From NCBI RefSeq assembly GCF_002760435.1, contig NZ_AUUU01000111.1, positions 1 to 64,000 of the forward strand: a stretch of DNA of 64,000 nt, read 5' to 3'. Both the position numbers and the translations under genes were made by a program. The notes under the pieces are model-generated. The model made no database searches, had not been told where the DNA came from, and worked only from the letters and a program-made list of their open reading frames with translations. This DNA comes from Clostridium sp. LS. GTDB lineage: Bacteria > Bacillota > Clostridia > Clostridiales > Clostridiaceae. Of this stretch, positions 9,563 to 17,534 are shown piece by piece. Position 1 is the stretch's first letter. Each line of letters starts with the position of its first letter.

Positions 9563-9606
9563 AAAGCTGAAATTTTCTTAAACTTAGAAAATTTCAGCTT
9601 TATTAT
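9563..9606 (+). terminator. strong hairpin terminator after the phosphatase gene
   Basis: Perfect 16-base stem AAAGCTGAAATTTTCT (9563-9578) with AGAAAATTTCAGCTTT (9586-9601) and a seven-base loop. The tail TATTATTT is weakly T-rich. Confidence 0.75.
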
Positions 9607-9773
9607 TTATATTGAAATCTTAAATAAATTTAAGTTAGGGATTAAACGTCCTAAAATTTATATAAATAAAAATTTTATATTTCTTCACAACTAAAAATTT
9701 AAATACATACATTAAAATAATAATTTACAATCTAGAGAGAGCTAAAATTAGTATGATAAAGGTGTGATTATTA

Positions 9774-10421
9774 ATGATAACCGATACAAGGCAAAATAAT
9801 GATAAAGAAATAGAGATTTCTCCTACAGAAGATTTAATGCGAGAACATGGAATTTTACATCGTGTATTATTGATTTATAATGATGCAATAAAATACTTAA
9901 GAGGTCAAAAAATAAATAATCAGTTAAACATTTATTATATTATTAATAGAACTGCGTGTATAACTCATAAATTTATCGAAGGGTATCATCAAAAATTAGA
10001 GGAACAATATGTATTTCCAAGATTTTTACAAAATAATAGGCATATTGAACTTATAAATACGCTTCGTATTCAACATGATGCAGCTAGCAGAATAACTGAA
10101 AATATACTACATCTTTCATCAATAGAAAAAACATTTTATTTTCAAAATAGTATATACTTAATACAATCATTAATAACATATATAAACATGTACGAGCCCC
10201 ATTCTGCTCGTGAAGACACAGTTGTTTTTCCAATCTTTCATGAACTAATAAGCCGAGAAGAATTTGATAAATTAGGAGACCTATTTGAGGAAATAGAAGA
10301 ACAAAAATTTGGTAAGGATGGATTTACAAATATAGTCAATGAAGTAGCTCAAATTGAAAATATACTAGGTATTTACGATTTAGCTCAATTTACACCAATA
10401 GAAGCAAGTATTATTTCTTAA
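9774..10421 (+). CDS. hemerythrin-like domain protein
   Basis: Protein of 215 residues with a hemerythrin HHE-cation-binding four-helix bundle over about 15-165. Candidate iron ligands are His25 in MREHGILHR, His in THKFIEGYHQKLEEQYVFPRF (about 64 and 71), Glu75, His in RIQHDAA (about 102), and His/Glu in YEPHSAREDTVVFP (about 141-145). Proteins of this group bind a non-haem di-iron centre and are linked to oxygen, NO or iron-sulfur repair chemistry. The ATG follows AAGGTG. It is monocistronic and converges on the next gene. Confidence 0.88.
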   Translation: MITDTRQNNDKEIEISPTEDLMREHGILHRVLLIYNDAIKYLRGQKINNQLNIYYIINRTACITHKFIEGYHQKLEEQYVFPRFLQNNRHIELINTLRIQHDAASRITENILHLSSIEKTFYFQNSIYLIQSLITYINMYEPHSAREDTVVFPIFHELISREEFDKLGDLFEEIEEQKFGKDGFTNIVNEVAQIENILGIYDLAQFTPIEASIIS

Positions 10422-10459
10422 ATAATAATATAATAAATAAAAGTATTTATACTATGAGG

Positions 10460-10831
10460 TTAACTTTTTGCCATTCCTAAAATTGCGCCTGATATAAAAG
10501 GTATTAACCAAATAATCCATACTGAAATGCTAAATTTGTGAAATTTAATTTTAGCATTTTCATTATTTTTTATTAAAACAATTGTGGCCCAAAGGGCATG
10601 AAAAAGCATCAAAAATATTGCTAGTAGCCCAGTTATACCATGAAAATTCAATTGGAAACCACCCGCAGCAATTTTACTCATAATTGTTGTTCCTAAAGTA
10701 TCAAATATTAATCCTAAATAAAATATAATTAAGTGCCAAATTTTGAGCTTGCCTTGCATTTTTTCACTCCATACACCAATTGTGTAGAAGATGAATGCAG
10801 AGGTAATGGATACAATAGCATAAATTAGCAT
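10460..10831 (-). CDS. small four-helix membrane protein, HsmA/TIGR03987-like
   Basis: Protein of 123 residues with four hydrophobic segments (about 3-20, 32-50, 65-88, 101-119) and almost no soluble part. The run LIFDTLGTTIMSKIAAGG followed by HGITGLLAIFLMLFHALWA resembles a family annotated as HsmA or TIGR03987, of unknown function. Conserved His residues at the membrane face could bind a cofactor, which is speculation. ATG follows AGGAG. It runs toward the hemerythrin gene. Confidence 0.7.
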   Translation of the reverse strand: MLIYAIVSITSAFIFYTIGVWSEKMQGKLKIWHLIIFYLGLIFDTLGTTIMSKIAAGGFQLNFHGITGLLAIFLMLFHALWATIVLIKNNENAKIKFHKFSISVWIIWLIPFISGAILGMAKS

Positions 10832-10919
10832 AATAGGTTCTCCTAATTCTTAAAAATTAATTTACCTTAGTATTTCTCAGTGCTTATCTTAGTATTCGCA
10901 TATAATTAAAGAATAAACA

Positions 10920-12188
10920 TTATTTATGGCATAGAAGTTCATTCTTCATATCCATTAAAAATTGCTCAATGCATATTTTATCTTCAGGTGTACCATATAG
11001 GTTACAACTTAATGTACACGTATTATCATAAGTTGATACTGCTATTTGAAAATAAGGAACATATTTCACAGCGCCTGTAATGTAAGTATGAGTAATCTCT
11101 GCATCATTAAACCTAAGCTGTTTTTTATCTATTACTCCAAGATTAGTAAAAGACGTTACTGGAATAGTAAAAAATTTATTGAATACCTTATGTAATATTG
11201 CAAATGGCAATAAATTAAAAACTAGTTCTAATATTATAACAGGTTTTAAACAATTATCATTTGATTTCTGCTCTTTTATCTGCTTAGAAACTTGTATTAG
11301 GATGTCTTCAAATGAATCATTTTTCATAATTATAACATCACAGATAAAATTACTGGTAAGGTTACAGATACCGTGTTCTTGATTAGGATATAAATATTTT
11401 CTCAAGTCAACTGGGCAAGGAATTATAATTCTTTCTTCACCTGTCCTCTTATGTAAAACCTTCATATAAGCCGTAATTATTAAGTCATTTACAGTTACAT
11501 CTTTATTCTTAGCATAAGCCTTTATATGAGCAAATTCATCTTTTGTAATATCGAGAGCAACGAAAAGAGGATTATTCTTATCACCTTGAAGTGAATATTT
11601 TAACTCATTTTCTTGTTTAGAAAGGTTATATTTTGAGAAGAAAACATTTAATTTTTCTGTGAATTTGAAATTATTTAGAATTTGATAAGAATTCCTTGGA
11701 AGTGATTTTGCATTAAGTAAGTTTTTATTACCACTTTTACACTCATTGTAAAGATTACTAAGCGTATATAAATACTCCTTAAAACCTGCTCCGTCACACA
11801 ACATATGATTTATTATAATACATAATGTATCAGTATCTTGTTTCTGAAAGAGGTAAATCTTTAACTGAGGTTCCTTAGTTATATCAATTGTAGATGCTAA
11901 TAATTTTGTTTTTTGTTCTTCTTCATTTGAATCTGCTATAACAACACGAACAATGTCTTCTCCTGTGAAATTTTTTTCTTCCCAATAAGGTCTTCTTGCT
12001 GCTATATTGAAGCAGCAGCTAATTAAAGGATTTGTTTTTAAGGATAAAGTTACAGCTTTTATAAGAGCAGCTTTATCTATATGACATGAAAAATCAATAA
12101 GACAATGAATCAATGGTTCGTGCACAGAACCATAAAAGTATTGCATAATATCAAAAGCTTCCGCTTTAAATTTTTTGGATTTTGTCAT
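10920..12188 (-). CDS. stand-alone condensation-domain acyltransferase
   Basis: Protein of 422 residues with the fold of NRPS condensation, WES and alcohol-acetyltransferase enzymes. The active motif HxxxDG is seen as INHMLCDGAGF near residue 132-139. Typical flanking elements are AFDIMQYFYGS at the N-terminus, PCPVDLRKYLYP near 260 and NLTSNF. It lacks carrier, adenylation and signal sequences, so it is a free-standing acyltransferase. No NRPS or PKS gene is nearby. The acyl donor and acceptor are unknown. The gene is followed on the same strand by the membrane protein at 10460, which may be co-transcribed. Confidence 0.8.
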   Translation of the reverse strand: MTKSKKFKAEAFDIMQYFYGSVHEPLIHCLIDFSCHIDKAALIKAVTLSLKTNPLISCCFNIAARRPYWEEKNFTGEDIVRVVIADSNEEEQKTKLLASTIDITKEPQLKIYLFQKQDTDTLCIIINHMLCDGAGFKEYLYTLSNLYNECKSGNKNLLNAKSLPRNSYQILNNFKFTEKLNVFFSKYNLSKQENELKYSLQGDKNNPLFVALDITKDEFAHIKAYAKNKDVTVNDLIITAYMKVLHKRTGEERIIIPCPVDLRKYLYPNQEHGICNLTSNFICDVIIMKNDSFEDILIQVSKQIKEQKSNDNCLKPVIILELVFNLLPFAILHKVFNKFFTIPVTSFTNLGVIDKKQLRFNDAEITHTYITGAVKYVPYFQIAVSTYDNTCTLSCNLYGTPEDKICIEQFLMDMKNELLCHK

Positions 12189-12247
12189 ATAAATTGATCA
12201 TTCCTTTCTTGTTGTAGCAGATACAAAACAATATTTTTATAATAATA

Positions 12248-12721
12248 TCATTTAGCTATTTTGAGAGTCATCCATGTAATTTCGTCAGCTTCATCATTTT
12301 GAACCTCATCTTCAACAAATCCCATTCTTTTGTAAAATTCAAATCCATTTCTACTGCTTGGTACATGTAATAAACTCAATTTTTTATCTCTTGAAGTTTC
12401 TAATATATATGAAAAGAGCAGTTTGCCTACGCCTTTACCATGATTTTGAGGATGTACAAAGAAGTTCGATATACAATACTTAGGAGAACAGTTATCTCCA
12501 AAGTCGGCTAGAGCACCAGTAGCAATTATTTCTCCTTCATTCTCTGCTACAAAGATTTCCTTCCAAGTCATTTGAATTTCCCAATCACTTAAAGTATTAT
12601 GCTGCTTAAATTTTTCAAGAACGTCTTTTGAATGAGTTTTTATCATTACTTCATCATAATTTCTATTTAAAATATCTATAACTTTATTAATATCTTCTTT
12701 TTTAATTTTCCTTATATTCAT
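12248..12721 (-). CDS. GNAT-family N-acetyltransferase
   Basis: Acetyl-CoA-dependent N-acetyltransferase of 157 residues, a usual length. The acetyl-CoA binding motif A is HPQNHGKGVGKLLFSYIL (about 92-109), matching Q/RxxGxG/A. A substrate-side strand ISNFFVHP precedes it and the C-terminal FYKRMGFVEDE is the typical motif B end. ATG follows AAGGAG. Substrates of such proteins are diverse and cannot be read here. It lies between the acyltransferase and the HxlR regulator on the same strand but with its own spacing. Confidence 0.9.
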   Translation of the reverse strand: MNIRKIKKEDINKVIDILNRNYDEVMIKTHSKDVLEKFKQHNTLSDWEIQMTWKEIFVAENEGEIIATGALADFGDNCSPKYCISNFFVHPQNHGKGVGKLLFSYILETSRDKKLSLLHVPSSRNGFEFYKRMGFVEDEVQNDEADEITWMTLKIAK

Positions 12722-12799
12722 TTATTCACTCCTTGACTTTATTTTACCATTATAAACAGATTATAGCATAGTTTAAGGATATAACATTATTAAAATAAC

Positions 12800-12833
12800 T
12801 TAGAAAAGAACGGACTTTATTTGTCCGTTCTTT
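12800..12833 (-). terminator. terminator after the HxlR gene
   Basis: Perfect 11-base stem AAAGAACGGAC (12805-12815) / GTCCGTTCTTT (12823-12833) with a seven-base loop. Read on the minus strand it ends in TTTTC, just downstream of the HxlR stop. Confidence 0.75.
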
Positions 12834-12892
12834 CACTTATCATAAATCTCTTTAGTTTTAGTGATAAAAATTTATGAAACCTTTGTATTTCT

Positions 12893-13216
12893 TTATAAGG
12901 AAAGATTTTTTTTATAGGAATTTCCCCATTTATTCATAGAGTCAAGGACAGGTTTTAAACTATATCCAACTTCAGTTAAAGTATATTCAACTCTCGGAGG
13001 GACTTCAGCATAAACTTTACGAATAAGTAAACCTGACTCTTCCATCTCTCTCAAATTTTGAGTAAGAACCTTTTGGGTTATTGAACCGACAGATTTCTTT
13101 AGTTCTCCAAAGCGCTTCGTTCCTATAAGTAAATCTCTCATTATTAAGACCTTCCACCTATTTCCTATAAGCTGCAAAGTCATTTCTACAGGACAAGCAG
13201 GCACTTCTTTAACCAT
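12893..13216 (-). CDS. HxlR-family transcriptional regulator
   Basis: Winged-helix regulator of 107 residues. The opening CPVEMTLQLIGNRWKVLIMRDLLIGTKRFGELKKSVGSITQKVLTQNLREMEESGLLIR is the family signature, and the wing PPRVEYTLTEVGYSLKPVL follows. Cys8 lies at the position often used for redox or electrophile sensing in HxlR/YodB/HypR proteins. The divergent target is the FMN-binding protein at 13535, a classic pairing. Palindromes and a direct repeat fill the 318-base gap between them. Confidence 0.93.
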   Translation of the reverse strand: MVKEVPACPVEMTLQLIGNRWKVLIMRDLLIGTKRFGELKKSVGSITQKVLTQNLREMEESGLLIRKVYAEVPPRVEYTLTEVGYSLKPVLDSMNKWGNSYKKNLSL

Positions 13217-13252
13217 CTAAACGCACTCCTTTCTAAATGGTATACTTTTGAA

Positions 13253-13472
13253 TGCTTACTTTATATTAAATACTATTGAAATAATTATAAAGTTAGCATT
13301 AAAGAAAATCAATATTAATATTAGTGAATTAGTATTTATGAAAATACTTTCGATAACTCTATTTTTTATTAGTATCCTATAGGAAACTATACCACTTTAA
13401 AGTGCTTACTTCACAGGATTAATTTAGTTAATTATAATGAAAACATAGGAAGTGGCCACTTCGTGAAGTAAT
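13253..13472. promoter_or_regulatory. cluster of palindromes and repeats, probable HxlR operators
   Basis: The repeat TGCTTACTT occurs at 13253-13261, next to the HxlR start, and at 13403-13411. CACTTTAAAGTG (13393-13404) and AAGTGGCCACTT (13451-13462) are perfect 12-base palindromes. TTACTTCAC (13406-13414) is inverted as GTGAAGTAA (13464-13472). Known HxlR-type sites contain ACTTAC/GTAAGT half-sites, so control of both divergent genes is likely. Confidence 0.6.
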
Positions 13473-13534
13473 GAACTTAGAATATAAGTTTTAAATAATT
13501 ATAGAAAATGTTTTAGGAATAAAGGAGATCAAAA

Positions 13535-13936
13535 ATGAGAGAAGTAGTTGAATTTTTACAAGCTAACCCAGTTCAATATTTAGCGACAGTAGGCCGCGAT
13601 GGAAAAGCTAAATGCCGCCCGTTTATGTTTTTTTCAGAACAGGAAGGGAAGTTATGGTTTTGTACAAACAATACTAAAGATGTATACAAAGATATGAAAG
13701 TAAATCCAGAAATAGAGATATCTGTTTCTAGTCCTGAATATGCATGGATTAGACTAAGCGGAAAGGCTGTATTTGAAAATAATATGGCAGTTAAAGAAGG
13801 ATGTATGCTAAGTCCTATTGTAAAAGGAACATATAAAGAAGCTTCAAATCCAATTTTTGAAGTATTCTATTTAGCAAATGCAAAAGCAGTTATTGCAGAT
13901 TTTTCTGGTAACCCACCAAGGAAATATAATCTATAA
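13535..13936 (+). CDS. pyridoxamine-phosphate-oxidase-like FMN-binding protein
   Basis: Flavin-binding split-barrel protein of 133 residues. FLQANPVQYLATVGRDGKAKCRPFMFF is the N-terminal strand pair of the PPOX class. KLWFCTNNTKDVYKDMKVNPEIEISV and YAWIRLSGKAVF follow, and the end ADFSGNPPRKYNL is the usual end of the short family. These proteins use FMN or F420-like cofactors in flavin or electron-transfer reactions, and most are not true PNP oxidases. The gene is divergent from HxlR, which should induce it under redox or electrophile stress. In frame after the TAA is a four-cysteine cluster motif, listed separately. Confidence 0.9.
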   Translation: MREVVEFLQANPVQYLATVGRDGKAKCRPFMFFSEQEGKLWFCTNNTKDVYKDMKVNPEIEISVSSPEYAWIRLSGKAVFENNMAVKEGCMLSPIVKGTYKEASNPIFEVFYLANAKAVIADFSGNPPRKYNL

Positions 13937-14017
13937 GGAAAGTGTTTGCATTGCGGGAATTGTAAATTAGTTTGTACATTTAAAGCAGTTAAAAAAGGTG
14001 ATCAAAGTTATCGGTAA
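13937..14017 (+). pseudogene. in-frame 4Fe-4S-type four-cysteine tail behind the PPOX stop codon
   Basis: Directly after the TAA at 13934-13936, in the same frame, 26 codons run to the next stop and encode GKCLHCGNCKLVCTFKAVKK. The spacing C-x2-C-x2-C-x3-C is that of a ferredoxin 4Fe-4S binding loop, though the proline normally after the fourth Cys is Thr. There is no own start or ribosome site. Either a nonsense mutation has cut off a former iron-sulfur tail, or the stop is read through at low level. Chance is unlikely because the cysteines have exact ferredoxin spacing and the frame is that of the gene. Confidence 0.6.
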
Positions 14018-14055
14018 ATGCTTTGGTTATTCAAAAAAAATTATGTGTAAAAAAT

Positions 14056-14094
14056 AAGAAGTGAAATTTTTTTAAGAATATCACTTCTTTTTTT
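14056..14094. terminator. terminator between PPOX and TetR genes
   Basis: Nine-base stem AAGAAGTGA (14056-14064) / TCACTTCTT (14081-14089) followed by TTTTTTTG. It separates the converging PPOX and TetR genes and could serve both. Confidence 0.75.
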
Positions 14095-14134
14095 GCTGCT
14101 TTAAAAGTAATTGATTCTTATAAATGTTTTTAAG

Positions 14135-14722
14135 CTACTCATCTATGGATAAATAACTAATCATTATATCACCATAGTTAACCATATCATTAATAGAAAC
14201 AGGCATATTGTTTTCAAGCCACCACTTGGCTAAGTTTACTATTGCAGCAGAATAAAATTCTGAAATAATTGGTACTGGAATGGCAAGCTTAACTCCATTT
14301 GCTATATTACCTTCTAAGCTTGACTTTATACATTCAATTACTGTTCTCTTTAATAGCTTTGTTGTTGAGCCATTATTCAGTAACCCTATAGAATATAATT
14401 TTTTATTTTCATGCATATGTTCAAAAAGAAGTCTAATTAAATTTACATAATACTCTCTTGAATTTACATCATAAGCAGAATTTAAGCTTTTTTCTTTAAA
14501 ATCTATCATAATCTGGCCTAGTAAAAAATCAAGCAATTGATACTTATCTTCAAAATGTTTATAGAAAGTAGTTCTATGAACCATTGCTTTATCGCATATA
14601 TTGGAAACACGTATATCCTCAAAAGCTTTTTCTGTAAGCAAAGAAGTTAACGAATCAAATAGCAATTTGTGTGTTCTTCTTATTCTCAAATCGAGCGTCC
14701 CATCAACTATTTCGTTGGTCAT
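14135..14722 (-). CDS. TetR-family regulator of the RND efflux operon
   Basis: Repressor of 195 residues. The DNA-binding domain (about 10-55) reads RIRRTHKLLFDSLTSLLTEKAFEDIRVSNICDKAMVHRTTFYKHFEDKYQLLDFLL, with the typical FYKHFEDK end of helix 3-4 and VHRTTFY recognition helix. The C-terminal half resembles the TetR_C_7/DhaS type. ATG follows AGGAGG. It is divergent from the TolC-like/adaptor/RND operon, so it is the probable repressor; repeated AATCTACATATG elements lie in the shared promoter. Confidence 0.92.
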   Translation of the reverse strand: MTNEIVDGTLDLRIRRTHKLLFDSLTSLLTEKAFEDIRVSNICDKAMVHRTTFYKHFEDKYQLLDFLLGQIMIDFKEKSLNSAYDVNSREYYVNLIRLLFEHMHENKKLYSIGLLNNGSTTKLLKRTVIECIKSSLEGNIANGVKLAIPVPIISEFYSAAIVNLAKWWLENNMPVSINDMVNYGDIMISYLSIDE

Positions 14723-14741
14723 AAATTCCTCCTAAAGAAAT

Positions 14742-14866
14742 AATCTACACATATGTTAATGTTGTAGATTAACTATATAAATCAAATTTATTGTTTCTTG
14801 ATATGTTCATGCTTAAAGTATAAATTATAAATATACAGTTGTAAAGATAATATACATATGTAGATT
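14742..14866. promoter_or_regulatory. putative TetR operators between regulator and efflux operon
   Basis: Inverted repeat AATCTACA (14742-14749) / TGTAGATT (14763-14770). A second copy of the element, TACATATGTAGATT, lies at 14853-14866; its reverse complement is AATCTACATATGTA. A third copy, ATTCTACATATGAT, precedes the adaptor gene at 16277. Shared words around one regulator's targets support an operator role. Confidence 0.55.
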
Positions 14867-14911
14867 ATATGTAAAGATTAATATTGATTTAATAAAAGAG
14901 GTGAATATTAA

Positions 14912-16234
14912 ATGAGAAAAAATATGAAAAATGTAATTGCAATTGGAATTATATTAAGTGTAATAAATAGTAGTATTGTACCAGCATTTGCATCTGATAA
15001 TACTGGAAGTTCAAATGCATCAGAATTAGACTTTTCTTATGACAATGAGAATTCTTCTAACCTTCAAAGTGGAGAAGCTACTGCAGGGAAAACGCTTCTT
15101 ACTTTAGACAAAGCAATAGAAGCAGCAATTAATAATAGTGACAAATTAGCATTAAAATCAAAAGAAATAAAATACTATCAAGATAAAATGAATTTTCAAG
15201 AAAAAAGCAATGATTTTTATGAAGCTATAAATCAAAAGGTATACGATTATCCATACGATAAACTTCAACTTCAGGAAAAACAAACAGAGCAATCAAAAAA
15301 ATTTTTAAAAGACCAAATTGCAAGTGATATTACAAATAAATTTAATGACATTTATTTAAAACAAATTGATATAGGTAAATCTAAAAGAAATTTAGAATTA
15401 AAGAAAAATGAATTGGATTATCTAAAGGGAAAACTATCTTTAGGAATGGCTACAGATAACCAAGTTAATGATGCACAGATTGAATTTAAATCCCTACAAG
15501 ATGATATTACAGCAAAAGAAAATTTATTAAATGATAGTAAAGATTATTTTAAAGTATTGACAGATCTAGATTTGAAAAATACATATGAATTGGAATACGA
15601 AATGAATTATACAAAATATAAAATAGATGGCTCTATTGATGATTATATTGATAACAAACTTGATATGTATTTTAAGTATGATGATAAAATACTAGATTTG
15701 ACTAAAGATTATTTGAAGGATTTTAAAGAGGATGGCATAAAGGATGTTATGGATGAAGAGCCTCCTGCAGAACCAGATAAATCAAAATGTGTTATAACAG
15801 ATGCTGATGGTAATACTGTTTTTGATTCTGGAACATATGCTTTAAGTTTAATTAACTATGAACAGGAGCTATTAAGCTATTATGAGAAACTCAATTCTTA
15901 TGGATCTTATTTAGATGGAAGATATAATTACAATGAATCTAAAGTTAAATTAGAGGATACTAAGAAGAGTCTTAAAAATGTCTTAAAAGTAAATTATTCA
16001 ACCCTTCTTGATTTAGAAAATAAGATTGAGAGATTGAAAGAACAAGTTAATTCAACAAATACAAAGCTTACATTTGCTAAAGCACAAGTAGACATGGGGT
16101 TAATGCTGCAAAATGATTATGACAAGCAAGTTGTGGCTAGTAATGATTTAGATACTTCATTAATAAAACTTGTTAATACTCATAATAATCTGAGAGAAAG
16201 TATAGAAAAACCATGGATACTAAGTAACAAGTAA
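14912..16234 (+). CDS. TolC-like coiled-coil protein, exported
   Basis: Secreted protein of 440 residues. A Sec signal ends near Ala27 (SSIVPAFASD), with no lipobox. The mature part opens with LTLDKAIEAAINNSDKLALKSKEI, typical of the first helix of TolC-family proteins. It continues as two long helical hairpins (about 75-230 and 320-435, with LDLENKIERLKEQVNSTNTKLTFAKAQVDMGLMLQNDYDKQV) around a non-helical insert near 280-310. In diderms TolC forms the outer-membrane duct; this genome looks monoderm, so the role must differ, perhaps an extracellular extension of the adaptor. It is the first gene of the efflux operon. Confidence 0.8.
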   Translation: MRKNMKNVIAIGIILSVINSSIVPAFASDNTGSSNASELDFSYDNENSSNLQSGEATAGKTLLTLDKAIEAAINNSDKLALKSKEIKYYQDKMNFQEKSNDFYEAINQKVYDYPYDKLQLQEKQTEQSKKFLKDQIASDITNKFNDIYLKQIDIGKSKRNLELKKNELDYLKGKLSLGMATDNQVNDAQIEFKSLQDDITAKENLLNDSKDYFKVLTDLDLKNTYELEYEMNYTKYKIDGSIDDYIDNKLDMYFKYDDKILDLTKDYLKDFKEDGIKDVMDEEPPAEPDKSKCVITDADGNTVFDSGTYALSLINYEQELLSYYEKLNSYGSYLDGRYNYNESKVKLEDTKKSLKNVLKVNYSTLLDLENKIERLKEQVNSTNTKLTFAKAQVDMGLMLQNDYDKQVVASNDLDTSLIKLVNTHNNLRESIEKPWILSNK

Positions 16235-16276
16235 TTTTTTATTGAGTGAAAATTATAGAAAAAAGATAATTATTTT

Positions 16277-16290
16277 ATTCTACATATGAT
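16277..16290. promoter_or_regulatory. third copy of the CTACATATG element before the adaptor gene
   Basis: ATTCTACATATGAT lies 23 bases before the adaptor ATG and matches the elements in the TetR/TolC-like intergenic region. It may be an internal operator. Confidence 0.4.
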
Positions 16291-16312
16291 GTTTTGAAAA
16301 TGGGGAGGGTAT

Positions 16313-17521
16313 ATGAATAAGAAGATATTAGCTGTTTGTTTAGCGTTTTTTAATTTTATTGTATTAAGTGGATGTAGTAAATCAGATTCAAAAGCAGATG
16401 TAAAAATATATCCAGTAAAAGCTATAGAACTCAATAATGAAAGTTATCCTGTTTCATTAGAATATGAAGGAATAACAGGAGGAAGTGAAGTGAGAAAACT
16501 TTCATTTAAAAGTTCGGCTAAAATATCAAAAATATACGTATCGAAAGGACAGCATGTGAAAAAAGGAGACAACCTTGTTGATTTAGATAAAACTGATTTG
16601 AATTTTGCAATGGAAGGGGCAAAGGCTCAAATGGATGCAGCCACTGCACAATATAATAAAGCAGTAAATGGTGCGACAGTAGAGGATATAAATAAAGCAC
16701 AAATAGCTGTAAAAAATGCTCAAGATAACTATGATTATTGCAAGGATTTGTATGATAAGAATGTAACTCTATATCAAATGAAGGCTGTAACCCAGCAACA
16801 AATCAATGATATAAAAAATAAATTAGATGGTAGTGAAAGTGCGTTAAATGCAGCAAAAGAAACTTTGACTCAACTTCAAAATGGAACAAGGGAAGAGGAT
16901 AAGCAAGCAGCATTAGCTCAATTAAATACTGCAAAGGCTAATTATGATTCAAAAGTTGACTTGGATAAGGATGCCTCACTTACAGCAGATGAAGATGGAT
17001 ATGTGGTAGATGTTCTTTGTAAAGAAGGAGAAATGCAAGCGGCAGGTTATCCAGTTATATTAATTAGAAGTGAAAATCAGGTTGTTACTGTTGGATTATC
17101 TGATGAGGATGTAAAGAAAGTCCAAATAGGAACAAAAGCACAAATTAAAATAGATGATGAAACTTCTGAAGGAGAGATTACAAATATTGTTCAGATGTCT
17201 GATAAGCAGTCAGGTACCTTTAGTGCAGAAATTAAACTTTTAAGCCCAATAGATAATAGTAAGTTTTATATTGGTCAATCAGTAAAGGTTAATATTAATA
17301 ATGGAGAAAAGGCTGGAATATGGATTCCTATAAGCAGTATTTTAAATGATGGAGAAGATTATGTTTATGTTGTTGAAGATGGACATGCTATAAGAAAAAA
17401 TATAACACTCGGACAAACTAATGAAAATGAAGTATGTGTTGATGGGTTAAAGTCTGGAGATAATCTTGTAAGCGAAGGCATGAAAAATATAAAAGCTGGA
17501 TATCAGGTTTCGGTAGAATAA
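16313..17521 (+). CDS. RND efflux adaptor (membrane fusion) lipoprotein
   Basis: Adaptor subunit of 402 residues with lipobox VLSGCSKSD, so Cys21 should be lipidated. The barrel-sandwich half-motifs are VRKLSFKSSAKISKIYVSKGQHVKKGDNLVDLD (about 62-95) and ASLTADEDGYVVDVLCKEGEMQAAGYPVILI (about 221-251). Between them is a coiled-coil hairpin (95-215). A beta-barrel and a C-terminal membrane-proximal domain (GIWIPISSILNDGEDYVYVVEDGHAIRKNITLG) follow. It links the RND pump with its exit partner. It lies 78 bases after the TolC-like gene and 13 bases before the pump gene. Confidence 0.93.
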   Translation: MNKKILAVCLAFFNFIVLSGCSKSDSKADVKIYPVKAIELNNESYPVSLEYEGITGGSEVRKLSFKSSAKISKIYVSKGQHVKKGDNLVDLDKTDLNFAMEGAKAQMDAATAQYNKAVNGATVEDINKAQIAVKNAQDNYDYCKDLYDKNVTLYQMKAVTQQQINDIKNKLDGSESALNAAKETLTQLQNGTREEDKQAALAQLNTAKANYDSKVDLDKDASLTADEDGYVVDVLCKEGEMQAAGYPVILIRSENQVVTVGLSDEDVKKVQIGTKAQIKIDDETSEGEITNIVQMSDKQSGTFSAEIKLLSPIDNSKFYIGQSVKVNINNGEKAGIWIPISSILNDGEDYVYVVEDGHAIRKNITLGQTNENEVCVDGLKSGDNLVSEGMKNIKAGYQVSVE

Positions 17522-17534
17522 AGGAGAATGCATT

